Below are positions 37,601-49,600 of a stretch of DNA of 64,000 bases, one piece after another. Source of the DNA: Misgurnus anguillicaudatus (lineage: Eukaryota > Chordata > Actinopteri > Cypriniformes > Cobitidae); assembly GCF_027580225.2 (NCBI RefSeq), contig NC_073357.2:45222001-45286000 (forward strand). The letters run 5' to 3'. Each line of letters starts with the position of its first letter. The stretch's first letter is position 1. Made by a program: the position numbers and the translations under genes. The notes below the pieces were generated by a model. The model saw only the letters and a program-made list of their open reading frames with translations. It searched no databases and was not told where the DNA came from.

Positions 37601-40600
37601 CATCTATCTCTCAGCTCAGGAAGAATCTTCATTTTCCTCTCTATCCACATGTAAGATCCAACCAGACATAAAAAAAGAGTTTAATACCGCAATTAAGAAT
37701 TTTATTTATTCTTGATATAGAAGTCGGCAAATTTTAACATTAAATCAGTCAATATTTCATGAATGAAACTCAAATTTTGTTGCATTGTTTTAACCCTTTC
37801 CCCGCCATTGACGAGTGTTCCTGGTGAGGTTTTATGTCAATCCGTAATACTGTGATTACCCAGTTTATAAAAAACTGACGCAATTTTTTTACTAATTTTA
37901 AACTGTGTATGTTTTGATCATCGCTCTGAATCTGGGGCCGGATTCACAAAACATTCTTAAGAAGAAAAATCTTCTTAACTGCCATTTTTATCTTAAATTC
38001 AAGCTTAAGAAAAAAATTAAGAATATTTTGTATTCTCAAAAAAGCTTCTTAAGAAAGTTCTTATTTTTATCCTTAAGTATGTTCTTAAGAAAAAACTTAA
38101 GAATTCAAATTCTCGAAAAATAAACTGTCGTACATAACATCTTAAAGTTAGGATAACCTTACAGTAGTCTTAAATCTCAAAATGTAAGATGTTTTATAAG
38201 TTAATGTGATTGTTTTAAATGTGACATGTTGTATTTTGTAGTCTGAAATGGCAATTTAATCAGTTTACTTCACTAGTTTAAAGAGGAATTCCACACTCAT
38301 ATAATGAAGTTTAATGGCTTACTCCGTAATATGTTATGAAACACAAATAAGTTTTAGTGATAATATTAGCAAACATTTAACTTTCTTTGTAATACATTCA
38401 TTGTGAAATTACTTAAGAGCTAAAAGTCGCTCTAAGCGGGGGGCGAACCGGTAATCGCTCCGTCATGTGAGTCAAGGTCTCCGAAACCGCAGACACGCTT
38501 CACCCTCCGCGTCCGTCTTTTGACGCGTGAGCGCGGGTCGCGGGAGACGAAGCCATGGGCACGGAGAGTGAAACACACACACCCAGAGCGCTCGACTCGC
38601 ATGACGGACCGATTGGGACATTATGGAATTATATTTATGCACCGCCTTAATACTAGCTGCCCTCGTGTTACAACAGCGAATAACATCCTGTAGTAGTCTT
38701 AATGCATCACTGGTTTGTATCTCGTTAATGATCGCAAAGTAGTCAAAAGATTAATGGATAAGTGTATTGTTCATAAGCAGGGTATCTTAATTCATTTCAA
38801 AGCTTGTCATTTTATTCTTAAGACACAATTTTTTTAAGAAAAAAATTGAGAACTTCTTAAAAAATGTTTGATAATTGCACTTAAGATAAATTATAAGAAG
38901 TGCGTAAGAATGTTCCTAAGAATTTTATTTTTTGTCTTAATGTTTTCGTGAATCCGGTCCCAAAATTCCTTCACAAAAATGCAAATATTAAAAAAAAGAG
39001 TTTATAAGCAGAGAAAAAATATAGATATGATGAAAAGTTTTCCCGATTTGTTTGTTTGTTTATTACGGAGCCCCTAAGGTGACATAGGAGTAAAAAAATC
39101 TAAAGTTTAGTTTTATTTGCTCACATGAAACTTTCATGTGCTCATGCAAAATCTTCATGTGCAGAATTATTTTTAAAGTTTAGTTTCGCATGCGCACGCC
39201 AAAGCATGCGCAAATTAAACTTTATTTAATTTTTGCTCCATGTCCCCTTAGGGGCTCCGTAGTTTGTCTGTTTATTGTTTGTTTGAAAGCGGGGGTCTGT
39301 TCTTTTATTTTATATATTTGTATGTTTATATATTTTTAGAAGAACATTTTTCTGGAATGCATTTTGTGAAAAATAAAAAAATGCTGGCTGGCAACTTTTC
39401 AAAAAAAAGGCTGCCGGCGAATGAGTAAAGGATGCAATTAGCAGGCAGTATGTTCAGTAAAAAGGTCTAAGTGAAACATCTGTTTTTCACCTCCGCATTA
39501 TAGCTTGTACTGAATCCGTTTATTTATTTTCCCTGGAAATTATTTTGAGGTGTGATTCTGTGAATTAGTGCTAGTGCTTTAGGATTAAAAATAGATTCAG
39601 CAATGGTTTTATGTATTTTTTCCCCACATACCAGGACTACAGTGAAGAAAATTGCAGTGGCTCCCAAGTGGAAGAACTACGGCCTTAGAATCTTTGGATT
39701 TATTCATCCTTATAAAGACGGTTGGTGTACTTTATCAAAAGTGTCAAAATTGTAAACACAGGGCTTGCTTAAGAGTGTGCCCAATATTTTGGAGTGTATT
39801 ACAGATAAAAAAATTACTCCGATTACAGTTTAGATGTTCCACATTATTCCTGTTTTCAGACAGCTTTATGGGCCAGAAATGTATACCATTCCATATTACT
39901 GTAACATCAAGGTTAACGTGCATTGACATTCAAGTTGACTAACCGTTTGTCACAGCTAGAAAAAGTAATGTCTCCCCTGTTGACTTGGAGAGAACAGTCA
40001 ACACATCATGCTTTGCGCTTCAAATAAATAGGGTTTTTTGCTCTAAAACATTGAATTTATTCTGTCAGATCATATTTACAGCTGAGTTTTGCATCATTAT
40101 ATTGATTCTACTTTGTTTGGGATCACAAGCAAATAGTTTGATATGCTGTAGCGTTTATGATACAACTTGGAATTTATTGGTCCCTTAGGGACTTGAAATC
40201 CATCCAGATTTTTAGAGAACAGCATCTATAACTCCAGATCATTAAATTGTTTCACCTTAAGCCTATTTCACTGTTGATTGCTTTGTTTTATTGATATGCA
40301 GTGTTTTCCCCAAACATCCACTGTATATTTTTAAACAATTTTGTCATCTGTCCATACGCATTGTTTTAGACAAGCTTTTTAGAAATGGTCTATTTAGATA
40401 AAGGGAAGATGTTGAGTCACGAACACATTCATTCAATAAAATGTTGAAATAAGATTTTGATCATGTTGTCACATGTTTGCAGCTATTCGAGCAAAATTCC
40501 AATTTAAAGTGGTTTCTACATTTTTATGCTATACTGTAAGTTCACAGGCATACAGTAAATACAAAAAAGGGGCAGTTTACACAACAATTTCATCCGTGAA

Positions 40601-43600
40601 GGGGAATGTTTTTATGCGGTTTGGCTATTCATTTACACAATGATGGCCTTTTGTGCAAGTTTTTGATAACAGCGCCTTGTCATCACTGTGTAAACTACAT
40701 AACTGTGAATCGGTAATAACGTCGAGCACATGAATATTCAGTCTATAGGAACATGTGCTAGTATAACCAAATCAACAATTGGCCGCCTACAGGACTGTTT
40801 GTGCTGCCCAAGATACTGAGTTTATAACGTTTCTCCAACAAAGTTAGCAAAGTTTTGGCACTTTATACACTCTCAGAAAGGTACAAAAGGGGTTCCTTTT
40901 TAGCACTGGGATATGGTACCTTTTAAAAAGGTCCTAATATGTACCATTTAGATAAAAGTGTACCTTTTGTACCTGTATGTCTGAGAGTGTAGTCCAGGGT
41001 CATTTGTAGTTGTAAACCTTCATCACCATCCACCGAAACAAAACTGCATGATGCTTTTGCCCACTTGATTGTTTATATTTATCGCTTTGTAGAAGAATGC
41101 GTATGTGTGCAAGCATAAGGTGTTTCTTTATAGGTAACATGGACATCTGCTGGCCTGGCACATGTAATACAGCAGATTTACGCTGGATTTCCACCGACTG
41201 CGGAACGGCTGCGTATCCGCTGCGGAACGGCGGCAGAGTCAATCGGTTTCCACTCAAGTCAGGAGCCGTTTCTCAATGTCAAGGAAGGATCTTCGGAAGC
41301 CAGAATTTCGAGGATGCTACGTCATCGATGTCCATCGAAAGACTGTTCCAATGTCGAGGATCCACGAAATTTCAGCCAAGGACTGAGTCCTTCGTTCGAG
41401 AAATATCCCATATACAGGAAAGGATACGTATGTGTATCCTTTGCGCTCTTCACGCGCTGAAATCATCCACAATCCTATGCGCGCAGCACCGAAAGCACAC
41501 CTTTCATTGACGCAATGACGTGCACTTGCTAGCCTATTCCATTTAACGTGTTCTCCGGATGCTTAAGAGGAGCCTCGCCTAGCCTCTGAAGGAAGTGACT
41601 TGTAAGGACTAGTCCTGCCAAGGAAGTATCCTTGACATTGAGAAACAGCTAATGTGTGTATTTCCACTGACTGCGTTCCGAATCCGTCACAGCTCGGACC
41701 ATCCGCAGCCTTCCGGAATAAATACGCAGAGCTTCTATTTTTGACGGATGCGGGACAGCTCCGCAGGGCGGAGCCATGACTGTATCGCGTGATCATACCT
41801 GAATTCGCGAGATCTCGTGTCATGATCTGGGCTGGTTCAGCAAAACTTCATAATTTAACGTCATAATGGGCTGGAGATAGAACTAGATGTCGCGCGATCA
41901 TCACGTGAATTTGCGAGACCTCATGGGTCGTCGTCACTTCAGCACGCAGTCGCTCTGCAACAAATTCGGAACTGGTGGGTATTGGCGGACGGCGAAGTGC
42001 GGAGCCGATCTGCAGTCGCTCCGCAGTTGGTGGAAATCCAGCGTTAGTCGTCTTTGCGGATAGATGTAAATGCAAGTCTTATTACAGCGTTTATGTCGTG
42101 TGTATGTGAAAGTCCAATTCTCACCACTTGGCGGCCTTATTTGCAACAACTTGGGCAGCTAAGTCCTATCTACAGTAGCTACTTGAAGCAGGCAAGACCT
42201 CTTACTTTAAAATCATTTGCCATCATCACAATGAAACTACAAACATTATTTACCATCATTCACAGTAATGGAACTGTGACATCTTGTTAAAATATACAGT
42301 CTTTGGTGTTGCTGTGGGCTGTGTGCAAAGTTTTCCTCAGGGTGGGTTTTAGTGGTGTCCAAGAGACTTGAACATTGCCATAGCTGACAAGCAATCTAAC
42401 AGCCCAGAGAAACTGCTATTTTACTGTGTGTCCTACAGTCAGCACATTCTGCACACACTTTCTAACCTGATAAGAAAAAGGCTGCTGTGAGGAATTATGC
42501 TTATGGTGGAAAGTTATGAAACGTTTTCATTAGTAATCAGCCTGAGTCAGGTTTTTGACTGTGGCACGAAAAATTGCAAGACAATAAGAGAATTAACAAT
42601 GATTGTGAATTTGAACCACAGAGAGCCATAATGAAGTCGTTGGAGCTGGGTGATATTGTGAGATATTTATGACAGACAGCACTCATATAAATTATATACT
42701 TATATAAATGTATAAATGATTTGTTTCAGGCGATTTCCAGTTTGCCATTGCATCAGATGACAACTCTGAACTGTGGCTAAGCTCAGATGAGAGCCCGCTG
42801 AATGCTCGACTGCTGGTGTATGTTGGACAGGTCAGTAGTATAAATTTATGTATGAATAAGCACCTACATTTAGTTATAAATAATATTGTATCTTGTTAAG
42901 ATTTCTTACAGTCTTTGTTCTCTATTGTCATTTAGCAGGGCTCTGAATGGACAGCTCCAGGAGAGTTCACCAAGTTCAGATCCCAAACTTCCAAACCTGT
43001 GCAGTAAGTTTCATACAACACACACCTACCATACATACAGTATATAAATATAACCAAACAAATATAACCAAACATTAAGAAATATATTGATTTTTAGTTT
43101 TTTTTAGCTTATTTTAATTCTTGTTTTGTCTTTTTTAAAATAATTTAAAGTCATTTTGTGCCGCCTTGCAAGTTTGCCTTGGCCCCTGGTTGAGAAACAC
43201 TGCTTTAAACTACAGATAAATAATAGTTAAGATTGATGTTCATGCCTCTAAATCAGTCTTAAAGTCCCACTGTGGTGGTTTATTGTTGTTTATATGTTTA
43301 TGTGATGTTTTTAAATGCTTTAGGACAAACCATGTGCAAATTTATCAGTCAACACCATTGCCGAGTATTTTATTTGAGTCTTCCAAAGACATCCCATTCC
43401 CATAGTTTAAAATCGCCTTGGTTTGCATGCAATGTCTTAACCAATCACATTTTAACTCACAAATGCTGAACTCACATGCGGTGTGTAATAGTCTAACCTG
43501 CTAACATTAGCACTAAAATCAATTAGTTCTGCAAACGTGCCATTCACTTATGTATTGTGAAACTGGACTTGCCACTTATGTGTCTGAAACTACCAAAATG

Positions 43601-46600
43601 AACATCTATTTACATGTACGAAAAAGGTGGAGGATTATTTTGCATATTGATGTGGTCTGAGCTGTGTGGTAGACTAGAGGCGGAGACTAATTTGCATATT
43701 CATAGATCTTCGTATACTAAATGAGGGTTTTAAAGCAGGTAGAAATTACTGTCACAGGAAAAACTTTTACATATGCTATTAAGTGATACAATTATAGACT
43801 ACAGGGAGACTTAATGTTAACCATAAATGTTAATCTAGAAATGGGGAATTCATCAAAATCAGGTTTAAAGATTTTAATTATTTATTATTAAATGATAATT
43901 TTAAGCTTGGTACAGTACCTGCCAGCTCATGAAACTTTAATGAATGTTTTGAGTATGCTGTGTTCAGGATGAGCTGTAATGAGTGACATACTGTATTGTG
44001 TGTAAATCTTGCAGCTGTTGTTCGATTCAGTAGCATATTTACTTATCATTTATTTTCCAAATGATTACCTCTCAGGCTAATTTTGTCATTTGTCACATCT
44101 TTTGAAGTTTAGCAGCAGGTTCCATCATGCAGATGCATCACACATGTATGTATAATGAATTCAGATTACACCAGTACACTGCTGCTATTCATGCTGCAAC
44201 CCTCTTGAATGAAACAGTCAGTGTCATTTCATTGGTCATCGTCATTCTTTTCAGTGGTAATGTGTTTCCTTTCTGGGTCATTTAGGCTTACTAACCTGTA
44301 GATTGTGCTTTATTCAGAAATTCATTGTGTTACCATGGTGCAGGGTGGTAATAGGCAGTAACAGGAACTTTATATGTGAGATGTTTGTGTACATTTTCTA
44401 TTGTGGCAGCAGTTGTTCGTCAAATTATGTAAAAGAGCGTTATAACCGGGCATGTGTCCAGATACGCTCATTTTTTGGTGATTTTACGGAGTTGATTAAG
44501 GTCCCTACGCTTTAAAAAAGCTCTTTGTCAGGCTGTACCTTTATGGTTCCATAAAGACCCTTTAAAGGGGTGGTTCAATGGTATTTCATGCATTCTGACT
44601 TATTAACACTGTTTAAGAGTCGTTTCCTCATGCTAAACGTAGGCAAAGTGTCAAAAAAGTAGTTGGGTGTGTTACAGAGTATTTCTGTGCCTAATGCGCT
44701 TTGCCAGGGTTCGTTCAAGTTTAGGAAAGTTTTTTTTTTAGATTACGGGTCCAGCTGACGTTTCAGGGGTTTCTATACGTATCACTTCTTTATATGGGCA
44801 CTTCTCCCGGAAAACCCCGCCGACCCGTCAATCAGCGGGAGACGCTACAACTTGCAAACATCACATCACGCGACAAGCTTTGTTTAATTTCAAAACTCAA
44901 CAATGGCATGAATGAAGAAGTGTGTTTTTGGATGTAAAGAGAAGAAAGACAGCCTTATGGAAACAATGGATGTAATTTATTATCCGGGGTAGCAGCAGAG
45001 TTTTGCGTGTGTGTTTGATGCGCTGGATTTCATTGAAAAGTCTCAACCGGGTCATGAGTTGCATGCAGTAAGTAAGACTTCTGTCTTATGTTGGAAATAG
45101 GCGTGTGCATATTATAAAAAATAACACGAACATGTAGTGAATCATGAGTTAAACAGTGTTGTATAGCAGTGGTTCTCAAACTTTTTCAGTGTGCGGCCCC
45201 CCTCGTGTATGGTGCATTCCTTCACGGCCCCCCAAAGAAAATTTATAAAAAAAAAATTTTTTAAACCTAACATTTTAATTAGACAAAACATATTAAAGTA
45301 TACAAATCAGTGCTGTTGGTTAGTAGCCTTTTTTTTTTTAGGTTTAATTACACAAAATTAAGGATAAATTTATGTATTTTATAAAATATAATAACACTGG
45401 GGCCCCCCTGGCACCATCTCGCGGCCCCCCTGGGGGCCCCGGCCCCCAGTTTGAGAACCACTGTTGTATAGTGTTGCATGACTCGTACTCGCTCCTCCCG
45501 CAGTAACTTCTCCTTAATTATTAGTTAATTTTTTCGTACGTTATTGGAAAGATCTTTCTTTTATAAATCTGATTAAACTAAAGACTCTTTGGAGATATAA
45601 AGGATGTAATACTACTCTATAGTAACTCCAGATTAACATCGGAAATGCAGAAACAGCGTGTGTTATGTGAGCTTTAACATCCATAGAACCTTTCTGGCTC
45701 TTCGTAGTGGAAAACTGTTTTACAGACTATAAAAGCAAAATAAAGAAATGGTTCTTTTATGAACCTTTCACTCTAAAAGTTCTTTGGAGAACCAAAAATG
45801 GATCTACAGTATAGCATCACTGTGAAAAAAAAACTCGATTTTAAAGTACCTGGATCATAGTGCTGGGAAGTGGCCATCAAGATTGTGGTTTTTGTTGTAC
45901 AGATCCTATTTAGCACAGATTTTGTGGAAATGTTTGCTTGATTTTCTTATTTGCGTAGTTTATTAAGTAAATCAGGCAATAACACAGCACAGATGGCTCG
46001 TGCAAATAAATGCTGCTATCTGCGGCTCAGTCAGCTTTTAGTGAATTCCCTCCTCAAAGCATTCTGCCAAATGATATCAGGAGCCAAACTTACAAATCAA
46101 TGACCATACATTCTGTCTGTAAAACTAGTAATTTAAGCATGTGATCCATGTTAGATGGCTACAAACGGCAAAGATGGCGCACGGTCAACTTAACAGTTAA
46201 ATGAATCCAGATATCAGGTGTAGTTTCTTGAACAAGTGTGCTGCCCATAGGTGCATGGACTGACAGTGTGATTGTAAATCACAAGGGACACATTAAACAG
46301 TAGTTTGTCAGAGTAAAGTGTCATGTCGTCTGTTTTAATCGTCCTTGTCGGTCTTCTCCAACCATTGCTGATTGGTGTGGAAGTGGAGTCTCAGTGAGAG
46401 TGGCGAGCGCTGTTGAATTATTCATCAGCAGTGTCAGTCTAAAAGGCACGGTGTACATGTTCCAGAATATTTTAGTGCCAATAAAAGACGGGAATGGTTA
46501 TTGGCACTCCAGTGGGAAATGCAGAGAAGTGTCTCTTCTTTTCACTGATCGAGCTTTGACAATGGCCTGGCGATGGTTCAAACTGCCACAAGAGTGTCTT

Positions 46601-49600
46601 TGATATCCTCCGCTTTTGTAGCGGGGTTGTTTAGTTAAACAAACTTTTTTAAAACCTATCCAACTAGATTTAAACTTCCTATCTGCACACATCACATTCT
46701 CTTTGCTTTCATTTTGCCCTTAGATGAAGCCTTGTTAGTTTGGTGCCAGAGGGATTTGACTTCGACGTTGACTATTGGGCTGGATTTTCAAAACCAAACA
46801 GTAGAGGCTTCTGGCAGAATTGTGTGTAATTCTGGGTGAAATAGCGCACAAATGGACTACAATATAAAGTTTACAGAGCAATCAAGAGGAGACGTGGTTG
46901 TCGTAGTCTAAGTTGACAGAAACTGGGAAGATGTTTTTTACAAAGCTGGTCTGCAGAGTAAGGATGACAAACAGATGGAGATGTCGAATTGTGAATTGAT
47001 GTAGAAGGGCCAGATTTACTAACAGCTTGTGCAATGCAAGCCATCATTTTGGCATTAAATAACTTTCAGGATGTGCTAAAGACGCACAGTGGATAGTTAG
47101 CAATGTAAAGGTGTGGCCTAGTTATTTTTGCGACTTACCTTATAGCATATTCATTTGCAGGAGGTTCCCTGTTAGACGCAAAATGTATGGGAAAAGAGTA
47201 TTTCAATGATTCATGCAACGCGATTGCATAAGGTTTGCGCTTGTTAAATTACTGGTATTTGTGCCATTATTTAAGCATGTCTTAAACCATTTTGTGCTTA
47301 AAATGGCTGCAGTTGTTGCTGGTACAAGGAGGCATCGCAGAGATCAGACAGCACATACGTTTTTCCAAATGTATCAATTTATTTGAAATGCCAGAAGAAC
47401 AAATTATCCAAAAACATTATTTGCCAAGCCATGTTTATAATTGGCTGGAGGAAATAAAAAATGACTTGGAGCCCTCAACTAGGAGTCACGCAATACCAGG
47501 TGTTTTAAAACTTCTTGCAACCCTTCATTTTTTGTGCTTTTTATTGTAATGTGGCTTTGTTAGCTGATATTTCACGGTACGCATTTTCACCTGCGTTTGT
47601 CCATGGTACTGAAGTCACTTATGAAAATACTACATACGCATATAATACCCCCAAATTGCCTGGAAACTCTCGAAAAAATAATAATAGATATTTTCAATCC
47701 CATTGAGGTTTTTTTTGGAATTGCACGCTCATGCTTATTTGCCCATGTTTAGTAAATCTGGCCCCAAATGTCATCTGCTTAGTTTTTTTATTTGTTAAAA
47801 CTTAAATATTACGATACAAAGAGCATCAAAAAGTCTAAGGGTGTGGTCCTGGTCAAGACGATCTCCTGAACTCCAAACTGAATGTCAGAATGGGAAAGAA
47901 AGGTGATTTAAACAATTTTGAGCGTGGCATGGTTGTTGGTGCCAGACGGGCCGGTCTGAGTATTTCCCAATCTGCTCAGTTACTGGGATTTTCACGCACA
48001 ACCATTTCTAGGGTTTACAAAGGATGGTGTAAAAAGGGAAAAACTTCCAGTATGTGGTAGTCCTGCATGCAAAAATGCCTTGTAATGCTAGAGGCTAGGG
48101 CCGACTGATTCAAGCTGATAGAAGAGCAACTTTGACTGAAATAACGACTCATTACAACCGAAGTATGCAGCAAAGCATTTGTGAATCCACAACACGCACA
48201 ACCTTGAGGTGGATGGGCTACAACAGCAGAAGACCCCACCGGGTACCACTCATCTCCACTACAAATAAGAAAGAGGCTACAATTTGCACAAGCTCACCAA
48301 AATTAAATTGGACGGTTGAAGACTGGAAAATGTTGCCTGGTCTTAGGAGTCTCGATTTCTGTTGAGACATTCAGATGGTAGAGTCAGAATTTGGCGTAAA
48401 CAGAATGAGAACATGGATCCATCATGCCTTGTTACCACTGTGCAGGCTGGTGGTGGTGGTGTAATGGTGTGGGGGATGTTTTCTTGGCACACTTTAGGCC
48501 CCTTAGTGTCAATTGGGCATCGTTTAATTGCCACAGCCTACCTGAGCATTGTTTCTGACCATGTCCATCCCTTTATGGCCATCATGTACCCATCCTTTGA
48601 TGGCTACTTCCAGCAGGATAATGCACCGTGTCACAAAGCTCGAATCATTTCAAATTGGTTTCTTGAACGTGACAATGAGTTCACTGTACTAAAATGGTCC
48701 TCACAGTCACCAGATCTCAACCCAATAGAGCATCTTTGGGATGTGGTGGAACGGGAGCTTAGTGCCCTGGATGTGCATCCCACAAATTTCCATCAACTGC
48801 AAGATGCTATCCTATCAATATGGGCCAACATTTCTAAAATGCTTTCAGCACCTTGTTGAATCAATGCCACGTAGAATTAAGGCAGTTCTGAAGGCGAAAG
48901 GGGGTCAAAAACAGTATTAGTATGGTGTTCCTAATAATCCTGTGTGTGTGTATAAAATGTAGCTGAAATATATTACCTAAGCCTATAGTGTCATATTCCA
49001 TAGAAAGACAACAGTCAAAAGATAACCTGAGACACATAGGGATATTCATACAGTACATGTGTCATTGTGTATAGTCTTTATATGTTTTACTTATGTGAAG
49101 TTAAAGAGTTAAGCATTATTATGTCTGGTTTACCGTCTATGGCTATTGGAAAGAAAGATTTTTTGTAAGCATTGTAACATTTATGTGAATATGCCAGTTA
49201 TGCAGGGGTCAATCTCTCTTGACATTCTAGAAATATCTGTCACAAATGTGTAAGAGAATGTTGATTTTTTTTTTTAAATTCAGTAGTTTTCTAAAAGGCC
49301 ATCTATTAAACTGGAATTATTTCTTTATACTAACAGTTGAAAAAAAATTACTTGCCAGTGTATTATTATGTATAAATGCCTTTATGTATGTGCAAAGACC
49401 TTACTATATCTATTTGAGTAGCCTAACCAGTGGTGAGAGAAAAGGGCTACATTCGTAAGAAATAAATGTTTCAAAAATAAATTGGCTGAATTGTTCCTTA
49501 AAGACCCTTCAACATTTACAGGAACCATTCTGTTGCACAAAAGGTTTCTGTAGTGGAAACAGGGTTTTCACAAGCAAGGTCACATTTTTGAAATTGCATT

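Larger units (their letters stand above)
37790..39430. mobile_element. TTAA-type element (CTCTTTCC family), copy 2, with two insertions
   Basis: The left end TTAACCCTTTCCCCGCCATT matches the copies at 30507 and 59409. The right end (ctgccggcgaatgagtaaag) is diverged and its TTAA is lost. It is interrupted by a Harbinger-like element (37934-38961) and a palindromic MITE (39064-39261). Non-coding. Confidence 0.75.
44511..45825. mobile_element. AGAACC-type MITE split by a TTAA element
   Basis: Left part (tacctttatggttccataaa, to 44561) and right part (catccatagaacctttctgg, from 45678) belong to a family rich in agaacc/ggttct motifs that also appears at about 53395-53575. The middle is foreign. 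Ends are approximate. Confidence 0.6.

Noticed and set aside
39635..39720. Using the nearest AG (39633-39634) as the exon start
   Set aside because: Gives a frameshift and an early TAG, and loses the conserved TRTTVKK sequence; kept only as the alternative in the splice-site finding.
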